64,000 nt of DNA. It comes from UBA5972 sp002430125 (GTDB taxonomy: Bacteria > Pseudomonadota > Alphaproteobacteria > Rhodobacterales > Rhodobacteraceae). The stretch's first letter is position 1; each line of letters opens with the position of its first letter. Below are positions 8,900 through 17,375 of this stretch, in pieces. The notes beneath the pieces are model-generated. The model did not search any database and had not been told where the DNA came from. It saw only the letters and a program-made list of their open reading frames with translations. The translations under genes and the position numbers were made by a program. Location: the NCBI GenBank assembly GCA_937892915.1, contig CALBIC010000073.1, positions 15,296 through 79,295 of the forward strand. Direction: 5' to 3'.

Positions 8900-8921
8900 A
8901 CGGGGTGGAAACCCACCCCGT
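8900..8921 (-). terminator. Hairpin terminator downstream of the small secreted protein
   Basis: A 9-bp perfect stem, ACGGGGTGG (8900-8908) with CCACCCCGT (8913-8921), and a 4-nt loop. Read on the minus strand it is followed by TTGCGTTCTT, a moderate T-tract. It lies about 25 bp after the stop of the gene at 8945-9364 and before rnhB, so it separates the two minus-strand units. Confidence 0.65.
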
Positions 8922-8944
8922 CCAATATTCAAAATTTGGTGTCT

Positions 8945-9364
8945 TTACCAGTTTGCATGCCGCTGCTTGACCCAACCGCGATTGCTGAGAACCCAGCCAA
9001 AGTTGCTCATGCAGCGTTTACCGTAAAAGCTGACCCAGCCCTGATGGGTTTGACGCGCCCGCTCGCACTGCGTGGGTAATGCTGCATGCGTCGAGCGGTG
9101 GTTGTTACGGTACCCGTTGTGTTTATTTTTCCGGTGACGATTATTGCGATCATCCTGATAAACAGGATTACGCGTGGTCTTATTGCGGGTTACCGTTGCG
9201 GGTTGCTTGTTCTTGTTGGCCGCATCAACAAGGGCGACCAACGCGGCAAAACCGATGAGTGCGCCAATCATATCACGGTTCTGATCCGCAGAGGCTGTGG
9301 TTGGCGCCAGACCGGCAGTTGCGATTGCACCGGCGGTGATAAGAGCGATGAATTTGCTTTTCAT
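8945..9364 (-). CDS. Small secreted hypothetical protein with basic, Asn/His-rich linker
   Basis: A protein of about 139 residues that I do not recognise. Starting at ATG 9364 (AAGGAAC ribosome-binding site), it has a clear signal peptide (MKSKFIALITAGAIATAGL.., cleavage after TASA near residue 26) and a short hydrophobic stretch (MIGALIGFAALVALVDA). A very basic Asn/His/Arg-rich linker (residues about 55-90) leads to a conserved-looking C-terminal domain with two Cys and several Trp (CERARQTHQGWVSFYGKRC). An upstream extension in the same frame is repetitive (His/Arg) and lacks a ribosome-binding site, so I excluded it. Periplasmic or outer-membrane location is likely. Confidence 0.6.
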   Translation of the reverse strand: MKSKFIALITAGAIATAGLAPTTASADQNRDMIGALIGFAALVALVDAANKNKQPATVTRNKTTRNPVYQDDRNNRHRKNKHNGYRNNHRSTHAALPTQCERARQTHQGWVSFYGKRCMSNFGWVLSNRGWVKQRHANW

Positions 9365-9574
9365 GTCTAAGTTCCTTTTGTTTGGTCTATGGCGGTGCCG
9401 GTATGTGTCGTTGTGGCGGTGCCGATAAGCCAACATTGGGCCAGACCCCCAAAGTTTCGCAATATCACTGCCATGTTATAGGATAACATCCCCGATTTCG
9501 GCGTGGAGGCGCAGTTGATATTGAATATCACGCGTTGTACGGCCTATGGTTTTCCAAATCAAACAGGTGACCAA

Positions 9575-9871
9575 ATGAAAAAATCTTCGCTTATGGTACC
9601 AGTGCTGCTATCCGGCCTATTGGTCGCATCACAAGCGGGCGCCGAATGTTATGCAGATTATAAGGCTAAAAAGAAATCGCCATTGCAGTTGCATTACGGT
9701 GTCGTGCAAATCCCGGATGGCATATGCAGTAACAATGCAGCCATTAAGCAGAACATATCGAATCGAATTAGCGCCGACGGTTGGAAATTGCTGAACGTAT
9801 TGTCGATTTTCGGCCCCGAAGGGCTTTCACAAAGGCAGGGCAGTGCTGGAAACTACTACCTCAAGTTCTAA
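9575..9871 (+). CDS. Small periplasmic hypothetical protein
   Basis: A 98-residue protein with a signal peptide (residues 1-23, ending ASQAGA) and a mature part beginning ECYADYKAKKKSPLQLHYGVVQIP, containing two Cys. The end, GSAGNYYLKF, looks like a conserved terminal motif. The ATG at 9575 follows AGGTGA, which decides it over an upstream in-frame start at 9503. Its 3' end overlaps the next gene by 29 bp, suggesting the two are translated together. No function is assigned. Confidence 0.65.
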   Translation: MKKSSLMVPVLLSGLLVASQAGAECYADYKAKKKSPLQLHYGVVQIPDGICSNNAAIKQNISNRISADGWKLLNVLSIFGPEGLSQRQGSAGNYYLKF

Positions 9872-10553
9872 GTTGCGGGTTTTTCAACGCGGTAACAATT
9901 CGGTCCATATCGGGATCGGGGTAATCCTTGGTATCCTGATCGTGGCGGCGGGTGTGTTGTTTTACACATTGCCTGACGCCAACGCGTTCAATGACCGGGT
10001 GGAACAGTTGTTTGTTGAAAACAACGATCTGACCTCGAATGCAGAAATCAAATTGCTTGAGATTCTGGCGCAGTCGGGCACGTCGTTTTCCGATACTCTG
10101 GCATCTTATCGCTTTGTGATTTTCGTGTTGCTGGTGTTTTCGGCCGCTATTCTGATCGCGGCCCTGGTGTTCTTGATGAATATTTCCGGAATGAACCGCC
10201 GGATGTCTGAAGTTGAACGTGCAGGCATCCAGATCAACAGCCTGATCATCAGCCGCGAAGAGTTGGTGGTTTACATCAACAACATGGAATTCACCCTGAC
10301 CGAAGCCGCGTTCGAGGCCTTGGCAGTGTTATGCGAAGCCCGGATGGATGACGAGTTTGTAACCGGTGTCGATCTAGAGGCAGTGATCACCGGGAAAAAC
10401 CGCGTTGATTGTGACGAAGCTGCCGGAGCAACACGCATAAAACGGCTGCGCGATCATCTGGGCAATCAGATCGTATCCGAGTTGTTGATCAAAACCATCA
10501 GTCGCAAGGGCTATATGCTGTCGATTGATAAAGACGTAATCAAAATGGTCTGA
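9843..10553 (+). CDS. Two-TM membrane protein with C-terminal winged-helix domain
   Basis: A 236-residue protein. Two hydrophobic segments (about 21-43 and 90-111) flank a roughly 45-residue periplasmic loop. The cytoplasmic C-terminal part (about 155-236: FTLTEAAFEALAVLC..GATRIKRLRDHLG..ISRKGYML) resembles the winged-helix DNA-binding domain of OmpR/ToxR-like regulators. It could be a membrane-tethered transcription factor in the manner of ToxR/CadC, though with the domain order reversed. The GTG start at 9843 lies inside the upstream gene; an alternative TTG is at 9872. The partner gene upstream encodes a periplasmic protein that might be its sensor ligand or partner, which is inference. 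Confidence 0.6.
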   Translation: MLETTTSSSKLRVFQRGNNSVHIGIGVILGILIVAAGVLFYTLPDANAFNDRVEQLFVENNDLTSNAEIKLLEILAQSGTSFSDTLASYRFVIFVLLVFSAAILIAALVFLMNISGMNRRMSEVERAGIQINSLIISREELVVYINNMEFTLTEAAFEALAVLCEARMDDEFVTGVDLEAVITGKNRVDCDEAAGATRIKRLRDHLGNQIVSELLIKTISRKGYMLSIDKDVIKMV

Positions 10554-10837
10554 GCGATTCGGGGCTTGGTTTTTGTACAAGCGCCCGTTTCGGTGTTTTT
10601 CGTCGCTGGCTTTGGCGTTCCGGATATTCGTGCCTGAATTTCGCCATGATCTGACGGAGGTAAAAGCGCAATTTGCGTCAATCTCATAACAAAAGCACCG
10701 TTGGTTTGGCACTGTTCAGCGAACCGCAACATTCAGCGCCTTGCGACACATATTTGATAAATTGCGGTGAAAATTCTGACAGAAATCAATCCTAAAAAGA
10801 GGCCGGAAAAGATGATTTAAATAAGGTGGGCTTCTCG
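10554..10837. other. Gene-free interval
   Basis: About 280 bp between the winged-helix gene and a possible short ORF. A weak GC-containing hairpin followed by TTTTT at about 10592-10602 might terminate the upstream gene. Nothing else is recognisable: no ORF with a convincing start, no RNA gene and no repeat. Confidence 0.4.
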
Positions 10838-11062
10838 ATGTCACAGGCACTGTCAAATATCTTGGTTAACCGATCGAATGTTTTTGCATTTCCGGTTCGC
10901 AATAGTACCCGAAGAAATCTGGACGACCATCACTGGGACACCGATGATGTGAAATCGCTGTTATTTGGATTGACCGTGGTGCCGACTCAAACTGCTAAAG
11001 TTTATACGTTTTGTGGAAATCCACAGCGTCGGGTCATGCAGGCGAACTACCGCTTTGCCTAA
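10838..11062 (+). CDS. Short hypothetical protein (doubtful)
   Basis: A 74-residue open frame starting at ATG 10838 with AAGGTGGG about 12 bp upstream; an in-frame GTG at 10826 falls within that purine run. The product (MSQALSNILVNRSNVFAFPV.., later HHWDTDDVKSLLFGL) has no signal peptide, membrane segment or motif I recognise. It stands alone with long flanks on both sides. It may be a small real gene or a chance frame. Confidence 0.3.
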   Translation: MSQALSNILVNRSNVFAFPVRNSTRRNLDDHHWDTDDVKSLLFGLTVVPTQTAKVYTFCGNPQRRVMQANYRFA

Positions 11063-11158
11063 GTAAGGCGCGAGCAGAGTTGGCTGTGGTGATTGTGGCA
11101 CATTAAGGCGACAATCCACGCTGACAACTTACCTCACCTTTTCGCGTTCTCGTGGTTC

Positions 11159-11196
11159 TTGACTTGACTTGGAATCTGCGTATGCCGTTGTATGCT
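11159..11196 (+). promoter_or_regulatory. Candidate sigma-70 promoter for the ferredoxin oxidoreductase operon
   Basis: Two overlapping TTGACT hexamers (11159-11164 and 11164-11169) precede TATGCC (11181-11186, spacing 16 from the first) and TTGTAT/TATGCT (11188-11196). Transcription from here would start just upstream of the GTG at 11224, which argues against translation from the earlier in-frame GTG at 11152, a codon lying upstream of the -35 element. Confidence 0.4.
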
Positions 11197-11223
11197 ATTA
11201 TACAATGTTGCGCGGAGTGTGTT

Positions 11224-13014
11224 GTGAAACCGACGAATACCGACGACCCCGAATATTTCCACAAGGTTGTGGATTGTCAGTATGCCTGCCCAGCGCACAC
11301 GCCTGTTCCTGAATATATCCGCCTGATCGCGCAAGAACGCTATGACGACGCTTATTTGTTGAATTGGGAAAGCAATGTTTTCCCCGGCGTTCTGGGCCGA
11401 ACATGCGATAGACCCTGTGAACCCGCGTGCCGTCGTGGCCGGGTTGAAGAAGAACCAGTGGCGATTTGCCGGCTGAAACGGGTGGCTGCGGATAATAAGG
11501 CGGATATCACAAATCGTCTGCCAAAGGCCGGCAAGCCCAACGGCAAAAAGATCGCTCTGATCGGTGGCGGGCCATCATCCTTGACGGTCGCACGCGATTT
11601 GGCACCGCTTGGGTACGAGTTGCACCTTTATGATGCGCAAGCCAAAGGTGGTGGCTTTATGCGCAGCGAAATTCCGTCGTTTCGCCTGCCGGAAACGGTG
11701 TTGGATGAAGAGGTCGGCTATGTGTTGGACCTTGGCATCAAGGCGCTATTTGACACCTACATTGACAGTATGGCCGGGATACTGGCCAAGAAGTATGACG
11801 CAGTTTATGTTGGCAGCGGTGCGCCACGTGGGCGTGATTTACCGGATTTGCCGGGGCGCGAAGAGGGTGCCGCCAACATCCATATCGGGCTTGATTGGCT
11901 GTCAAATGTTGCCTTTGAGCACGTGAAATCCATCGGCAAACGCGTAATCGTTCTGGGTGGCGGTAATACCGCGATGGATTGTTGCCGTACGTCGCGGCGC
12001 GTCGGTGGCACTGATGTAAAAGTGATCGTGCGCTCGCCTAACGCCGATATGAAGGCCTCGCCCTGGGAAAAGGAAGATGCGGTGCACGAGGGCATTCCGA
12101 TTATCGACAATCACGTGCCCAAGGAATTTGTGATTGAAAACGGTAAACTGGTCGGCATGAGTTTTGAAAAGGTAAAAGCTGTTTACAACAAAAACGGTCG
12201 CCGCGAATTGGTGCCCACCGGTGAAGAACCTGCGTTTTACCCCTGCGACGATGTTCTGATCGCAATAGGCCAGCAAAATGCGTTTCCGTGGATCGAGCCG
12301 ACAACCGGCATCAATTTTTCCAGCACTGGCTTGCCGATCCTTGACAAGACAACCCTGCAATCATCGCGGCCAGACGTTTTTTTTGGCGGCGATGCAGCTT
12401 TTGGCCCAACGAATATTATCACAGCCGTGGCGCAGGGGCATCAGGCAGCGATTTCGATTGATCTGTTCTGTCAGGGCAAAAACCTTGGCAAACGGCCCTC
12501 GCCATATGTCAATCTGATCAGCCAGAAAATGGGCATCCACGAATGGGCCTATGACAGTGCGCCGTCTGATGACAAACGCACGGCGGTTCCCTTGGTCGAT
12601 CTTAAAATGGCCCTGAAAAGCCGCAGCCTTGAAGTTGAACTCGGCTTTGATATCCAAACGGCGTTTGTACAGGCAGAACGCTGCCTGAATTGCGATGTGC
12701 AAACCGTCTTTGCCGCCGAAAACTGCATTGAATGTGACGCCTGTGCCGATGTCTGTCCGACCAGTTGCATCAACTTCATTGACAACGGAACCGAGGAAGA
12801 CTTGCGTGGCCGACTTGCGGTGCCAGCATTGGATCTTGATCAGGATCTTTACGTCTCAAAAGCCCTAAGCACCGGTCGCGTTTTAGTGAAAGACGAGGAT
12901 GTTTGCCTGCATTGCGGCCTTTGTGCAGAACGCTGCCCAACGGCGGCTTGGGACATGCAAAGATTTACCTTTTCGGAAGCCAAAGCCACCCCTGATATGA
13001 TGGTAATCAAATGA
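11224..13014 (+). CDS. GltD-like NAD(P)H/FAD oxidoreductase with C-terminal 2x[4Fe-4S] ferredoxin domain
   Basis: A 596-residue flavoprotein related to the glutamate synthase small subunit and NfnB. Domains in order: an N-terminal Fe-S region (CQYAC, then CDRPCEPAC), an FAD-binding site (GGGPSSLTVARDLAPLG), an NAD(P)-binding site (VLGGGNTAMDCCR), and the second FAD motif FFGGDAAFGPTNIITAVAQG. The C-terminal ferredoxin module has two cysteine sets, CIECDACADVCPTSC and CLHCGLCAERCP. It overlaps the alpha subunit gene by ATGA, so it is translationally coupled to the oxidoreductase and most likely exchanges electrons between NAD(P)H and ferredoxin for it. The GTG at 11224, preceded by GGAG, matches the start of the conserved region (KPTNTDDPEYFHK). 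Confidence 0.85.
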   Translation: MKPTNTDDPEYFHKVVDCQYACPAHTPVPEYIRLIAQERYDDAYLLNWESNVFPGVLGRTCDRPCEPACRRGRVEEEPVAICRLKRVAADNKADITNRLPKAGKPNGKKIALIGGGPSSLTVARDLAPLGYELHLYDAQAKGGGFMRSEIPSFRLPETVLDEEVGYVLDLGIKALFDTYIDSMAGILAKKYDAVYVGSGAPRGRDLPDLPGREEGAANIHIGLDWLSNVAFEHVKSIGKRVIVLGGGNTAMDCCRTSRRVGGTDVKVIVRSPNADMKASPWEKEDAVHEGIPIIDNHVPKEFVIENGKLVGMSFEKVKAVYNKNGRRELVPTGEEPAFYPCDDVLIAIGQQNAFPWIEPTTGINFSSTGLPILDKTTLQSSRPDVFFGGDAAFGPTNIITAVAQGHQAAISIDLFCQGKNLGKRPSPYVNLISQKMGIHEWAYDSAPSDDKRTAVPLVDLKMALKSRSLEVELGFDIQTAFVQAERCLNCDVQTVFAAENCIECDACADVCPTSCINFIDNGTEEDLRGRLAVPALDLDQDLYVSKALSTGRVLVKDEDVCLHCGLCAERCPTAAWDMQRFTFSEAKATPDMMVIK

Positions 13015-14891
13015 AGCAGATCAAAGGGATCAACGATTTCGTGGTCAAATTCGCAAACGTGAACGGCACCGGATCGGCCAGCGCCAACCATTTGTTTGCG
13101 AAAGCGATTTTTCGTATGGGCATTCCGGTTAGCCCGCGCAATATCTTTCCGTCAAACATTCAGGGCCTGCCCACGTGGTACGAAGTCCGGGTAAGCTCGA
13201 AAGGGTATCTGGGTCGGCGCGGCGGCGTTGATATGATGGTCTGCGTCAATCCGCAAAGCATGGCGAAAGATATCGCAAGCATCGAATCCGGTGGTTACGT
13301 GGTTTATGACTGCACCAAACCGCTTGATCCCAGCTTGAAACGCGCTGACATTAATTTCATCGGCATTCCGTTTACGGAAATGTGCATGCGTGAGTATCCT
13401 AATCCTCGTTTGCAGCAATTGCTGAAAAATATCGTTTATGTTGGATCAATGGCGGCGCTGCTGAGCGTTGATTTTTCGGTTCTGAAGGGATTGCTTGCCG
13501 ACCAGTTCAAAGGCAAAGAGCGGTTAATCTCGTCGAATATCCACGCGCTGGAAATGGGATATCAGTATGCGCTTGAGAATTTCATCTGCCCACTGCCGAT
13601 CCGGCTTGAGCGCGGTGGTAAGATCGGCTCGCATATCCTTGAATCCGAACATATTTTGATGAACGGTAATACGGCTATTGCGCTTGGGGCAATTTACGCT
13701 GGTGCGACCGTGGCCGCGTGGTATCCGATCACTCCGTCAACATCTGTTGTAGATGCTTTTGCGAAATATGCCGAACGGATGCGAATTGATCCAGGCACCG
13801 GCAAAAAGAATTTCGCGATAGTTCAGGCCGAGGATGAATTGGCAGCGATGGGTATGGTGATCGGCGCCAGCTGGAACGGCGCACGCGCCTTTACCGCAAC
13901 ATCCGGGCCAGGTTTGTCACTGATGAGCGAATTTCTGGGCCTTGCCTATTTCGCCGAAATTCCGGTGGTATTGGTTGACGTTCAACGCTCGGGGCCATCG
14001 ACCGGCATGCCGACCCGCAGTCAGCAATCGGATATTTTGGCGGCTGCTTATGCCTCGCATGGCGACACCAAACAGGTTCTTCTGTTCCCGGCAACCCCGC
14101 GCGAATGTTTTGACATGATGGTCAATGCCTTTGATCTGGCCGAACGGCTGCAAACACCGGTTATTCTTATGTCTGACCTTGATCTGGGGATGAACGATTG
14201 GATGTCTCCACCACTTGAATGGGATGACACCTATCAAATGGATCGCGGCAAGGTGCTTGACGCAGCGGGTTTGGATAAGGTTGAAAAATGGGGTCGTTAT
14301 CTGGATGTTGACGGCGACGGCATCTGCTATCGCACCCTGCCTGGCACGCATGAAACCAAAGGTGCCTATTTCACCCGCGGCAGTTCTAAAAACGAAATGG
14401 CAGTTTATAGCGAGCTGGGGGAAGATTATGTTGAAAACGTCGACCGCCTGCTGCGTAAATTCGATACCGCTAAAAGGTATGTCCCAAGGCCAAAAACCAA
14501 GGCTGCGTTGAAGGTGAAAAACCCTGCAACAACGTTAAAGCTGGGCGCATTGTTCTTTGGCACCAGCGCGTCGCCCAGTTACGAGGCGCTCGAGATTTTG
14601 GCCGAGGAAGGCTATCCAATTGATATGATGCGCATTCGGGCGTTTCCGTTTCACCTGAGTGTGGATGCGTTCATCCACTCGCATGACCTTGTTTTCGTGA
14701 TCGAACAAAACCGCGACGGGCAAATGCGCCGCTTAATCAGCAATGAATGCGAGATACCGCCGGGCAAGCTGTTGCCGGTGCTGAATTACAGCGGAACACC
14801 GGTAACCGCACGCCATATTGCCCAGAAAATCCGCGAATCCCTGAACAAAAGCGGGGCCGAAATCGTGCCCCTATATCCGGAGACAGTCTGA
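13011..14891 (+). CDS. 2-oxoacid:ferredoxin oxidoreductase, fused gamma-alpha subunit
   Basis: A 626-residue subunit of a 2-oxoglutarate-type (KorA-like) 2-oxoacid:acceptor oxidoreductase, which decarboxylates a 2-oxoacid to acyl-CoA and reduces ferredoxin. Residues 1-190 form the gamma domain (FANVNGTGSASANHLFAKAI). From about residue 215 comes the alpha pyrimidine-binding domain (GAIYAGATVAAWYPITPST, AEDELAAMGMVIGASWNGAR, TSGPGLSLMSEFLGLAYF, GPSTGMPTRSQQSD), with the CoA-side domain at the C-terminus. The start overlaps the previous stop (ATGA) and the stop overlaps the beta gene. The exact oxoacid is not determined by sequence. Confidence 0.88.
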   Translation: MKQIKGINDFVVKFANVNGTGSASANHLFAKAIFRMGIPVSPRNIFPSNIQGLPTWYEVRVSSKGYLGRRGGVDMMVCVNPQSMAKDIASIESGGYVVYDCTKPLDPSLKRADINFIGIPFTEMCMREYPNPRLQQLLKNIVYVGSMAALLSVDFSVLKGLLADQFKGKERLISSNIHALEMGYQYALENFICPLPIRLERGGKIGSHILESEHILMNGNTAIALGAIYAGATVAAWYPITPSTSVVDAFAKYAERMRIDPGTGKKNFAIVQAEDELAAMGMVIGASWNGARAFTATSGPGLSLMSEFLGLAYFAEIPVVLVDVQRSGPSTGMPTRSQQSDILAAAYASHGDTKQVLLFPATPRECFDMMVNAFDLAERLQTPVILMSDLDLGMNDWMSPPLEWDDTYQMDRGKVLDAAGLDKVEKWGRYLDVDGDGICYRTLPGTHETKGAYFTRGSSKNEMAVYSELGEDYVENVDRLLRKFDTAKRYVPRPKTKAALKVKNPATTLKLGALFFGTSASPSYEALEILAEEGYPIDMMRIRAFPFHLSVDAFIHSHDLVFVIEQNRDGQMRRLISNECEIPPGKLLPVLNYSGTPVTARHIAQKIRESLNKSGAEIVPLYPETV

Positions 14892-15940
14892 TGTCTTATA
14901 TCAAACCGAAATTTCGTCATCCGCGTCTGCCGACCAACAAGCTGGGCTTGACGATAGCCGAATACGACGGCTCGATCTCGACTCTGTGTGCGGGATGTGG
15001 ACATGACAGCATTTCAGCCGCGATTCGAAGCGCTTGTTTCAAGTCATCGATCCCACCGCACCGGATTGCAAAGATTTCCGGTATTGGCTGTTCGTCGAAA
15101 ATGCCGACATATTTCCTTGGTCGGGCGCATGGATTCAATTCGGTTCATGGGCGCATGCCTTCGGTGGCAACGGGGGCAAGTCTGGCCAATCGTGATCTGA
15201 CGTATATTGGCATTTCAGGTGACGGCGACACGGCGTCAATCGGGATGGGGCAGTTTATCCATCTGATCCGGCGCAACGTAAACATGACGTATATCGTGGC
15301 CAATAATGGATGTTATGGGCTGACCAAAGGGCAGGACAGTGCGACTGCCGATCTGGGCTCTGTCAGTAAGTTGGGTAAGGTCAATCCGTTTGACGGGATT
15401 GATCTGGCCAGCCTTGCGATTCTTGAAGGCGCAAGTTTTGTCGGGCGCAGTTTTTCAGGCGACAAGGAACAACTTGAACCGCTCATTCAGGCAGCGATGG
15501 CGCATAACGGTTTTGCGTTTATCGATGTCGTGTCACCGTGTGTCACGTTTAACAACCATTCAGGTTCTACCAAAAGCTATGGCCTCACGCGCGAGCAACT
15601 TGACGCGATGCCGCTTGATTTTGTGCCGATCCGCGAGGAAATCCGTACTCAGTATTCTGAGGGCACAACAAAGGCGGTTACGCTGCATGACGGATCGGTC
15701 ATTCATCTTCGTAAGGCTGATGCCAACTATAAAACCGAAGATCGGTTTGGGGCGTTAAATGCAGTTCAGAAAGCAAAAGAGGAAAAGCGGATTCTGACAG
15801 GACTGCTGTATCTTGATCCGGACACCCGCGATCTGAACGTCACACTTGACCTTGCAACAGGGCCACTTAACGAACTGGACAAAGACGCACTTTGTCCCGG
15901 CAGCAAGGTTTTGAACAGCATTAACGAAGGCTTGCGTTGA
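14891..15940 (+). CDS. 2-oxoacid:ferredoxin oxidoreductase, beta subunit
   Basis: The 349-residue thiamine-diphosphate-binding subunit that pairs with the gamma-alpha gene. It shows CAGCGHDSISAA near the N-terminus, a GIGCSSKMPTYF region, and the ThDP motif GDGDTASIGMGQF ending in NNGCYGLTKGQ. The ATG at 14891 shares its A with the upstream TGA (TGATG), so the three genes from 11224 form one coupled operon. Conserved cysteines are compatible with the [4Fe-4S] cluster of KorB-like proteins. An in-frame extension into the upstream gene is possible but not needed. Confidence 0.9.
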   Translation: MSYIKPKFRHPRLPTNKLGLTIAEYDGSISTLCAGCGHDSISAAIRSACFKSSIPPHRIAKISGIGCSSKMPTYFLGRAHGFNSVHGRMPSVATGASLANRDLTYIGISGDGDTASIGMGQFIHLIRRNVNMTYIVANNGCYGLTKGQDSATADLGSVSKLGKVNPFDGIDLASLAILEGASFVGRSFSGDKEQLEPLIQAAMAHNGFAFIDVVSPCVTFNNHSGSTKSYGLTREQLDAMPLDFVPIREEIRTQYSEGTTKAVTLHDGSVIHLRKADANYKTEDRFGALNAVQKAKEEKRILTGLLYLDPDTRDLNVTLDLATGPLNELDKDALCPGSKVLNSINEGLR

Positions 15941-16011
15941 GTCCGTCAGGTCCGACCGGTCGTTGGAGGAGTTTATAGCGTTTAAAAGGACTTAATATAA
16001 TTACTAGCATC

Positions 16012-16509
16012 GATGGAACGCATCCTTTCTCGGCCTTCACGACCTCGGTTCTGCAACTGCGCCCGGAAAGCACCGGACAGTTGCGGTTGAAATCCGCTGA
16101 TTTCCGCGATCATCCAGATATCCACCCAAACTATCTGGCAACGAAACTGGATCAACAGACGATTGTTGAAGGTATTAAAATCGCCAGACGTATTGCCCGG
16201 TTTGAACCGCTGAAATCGCATGTGTTGGAGGAATATCAGCCCGGCGCACATATCGGCATAAATGACGATACTGCGATTTTGGAATGGGCGCGCAATACGG
16301 CGGTGACCATTTATCACCCGACCGGTACCTGCAAAATGGGCAGCGATCCGATGGCGGTTGTTGATGAACGTCTTCGGGCTCACGGCATCAAGGGCCTGCG
16401 GGTTGCCGATGCCTCGATCATGCCGACAATCACATCTGGAAACACAAACGCTCCGGCGATTATGATCGGCGAAAAGGTCTCGGATATGGTTCTTGAGGAT
16501 GCCGCCTGA
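16012..16509 (+). pseudogene. GMC-family oxidoreductase, C-terminal remnant
   Basis: Only about 165 residues of a choline dehydrogenase-like flavoprotein (normally about 530) remain: HPFSAFTTSVLQLRPESTG, LKSADFRDHPDIHPNYL, YHPTGTCKMG (with the active-site His), and LRVADASIMPTITSGNTNA. The reading frame upstream is closed by TAG at 15976, and the FAD-binding N-terminal half is absent, so no functional enzyme can be made. The break lies at about 16010, only 70 bp after the oxidoreductase beta gene. The stop overlaps the terC start (TGATG), implying the pair was an operon before the deletion. Confidence 0.85.
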
Positions 16510-17132
16510 TGCAAGATACCGTGTTTGATATTTTGCAGATCGTGTTTGCCGATATCATTCTATCAGGTGACAATGCTTTAGTGATAGGCATGGCCGCCGC
16601 AAGCCTGTCACCTGAACTGCGTAAAAAGGCGATTTTTTGGGGTATGGCGCTGGCCGCTATACTGCGCATATTTTTTGCGGTAATCGCAAGCTTCCTGATC
16701 AGCCTGCCGGGGATTCTGTTTATTGGCGGGTTAATGTTGGCGTGGGTTTGCTGGCGGTTTTTTAAGGAAATCCGCGAGCAACAGTCTGACGAAGCAGTGC
16801 ACGCATTGGAGGAGGTCGGATATCAGGGGCCACCACGCCGCACTTTGTTGCGCGCCTTTGTAACAATCACAATTGCTGATGTGTCCATGTCGATCGACAA
16901 CGTGTTTGCGGTGGCGGCAATCGCTCGGGACGACACAACTTTGTTGGTTTTCGGACTAATTTTGGCGATCATTTTCATGGCGTTTTTCGCGACAGTGATC
17001 ATGAAAGCTCTAACCCATTTTCCGTGGCTAAGCTGGGCTGGTTTGTTGTTTCTGGTCTATCTCGCCTTTGATCTTATGCATGACGGATGGCCATCATTTG
17101 CAATACTGATCGGTCTGGGAGGGCCGATGTAA
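16509..17132 (+). CDS. TerC-family integral membrane protein
   Basis: A 207-residue protein with about seven hydrophobic segments. It has two acidic membrane motifs typical of TerC/YjbE proteins, DIILSGDNALVIGMA (N-terminal) and DVSMSIDNVFAVAAIA (central). Family members are linked to manganese or other metal efflux and loading of exported metalloproteins; tellurite resistance is the historical name only. The start overlaps the stop of the GMC remnant, so it may have lost its normal promoter context or be read from the oxidoreductase operon. Confidence 0.85.
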   Translation: MQDTVFDILQIVFADIILSGDNALVIGMAAASLSPELRKKAIFWGMALAAILRIFFAVIASFLISLPGILFIGGLMLAWVCWRFFKEIREQQSDEAVHALEEVGYQGPPRRTLLRAFVTITIADVSMSIDNVFAVAAIARDDTTLLVFGLILAIIFMAFFATVIMKALTHFPWLSWAGLLFLVYLAFDLMHDGWPSFAILIGLGGPM

Positions 17133-17375
17133 CCATCCGGCAGCAATGCTATTTAGCTCGCCTGTTGCTGGTGCTGGTGTTGGCTTCGACAATATCTCGT
17201 TTTTAAGCTGGTTCCAATATGGCGGCAAGGCACTGAAGGATCTTTTCGAAAACCAAAGTGTTATTCTGCACGACACGCCTGCGAATTACTTTGCAGCCTA
17301 CATGAATGCCGCAAAAGGAATTCACAGAAATCTCTGTTCCGTATTGGGCTAGCTCGCAAAACCTGCTGCCAAGAT

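Noticed and set aside
11152..11223. In-frame N-terminal extension of the ferredoxin oxidoreductase flavoprotein from GTG 11152
   Set aside because: It lies across a good promoter, has no ribosome-binding site and adds 24 residues unlike the conserved start; GTG 11224 has GGAG at the right distance.
17133..17375. Possible short plus-strand ORF (17146-17352) between terC and the FMN oxidase
   Set aside because: No ribosome-binding site, no recognisable motif, and composition unlike coding neighbours; treated as an ordinary spacer of about 240 bp.
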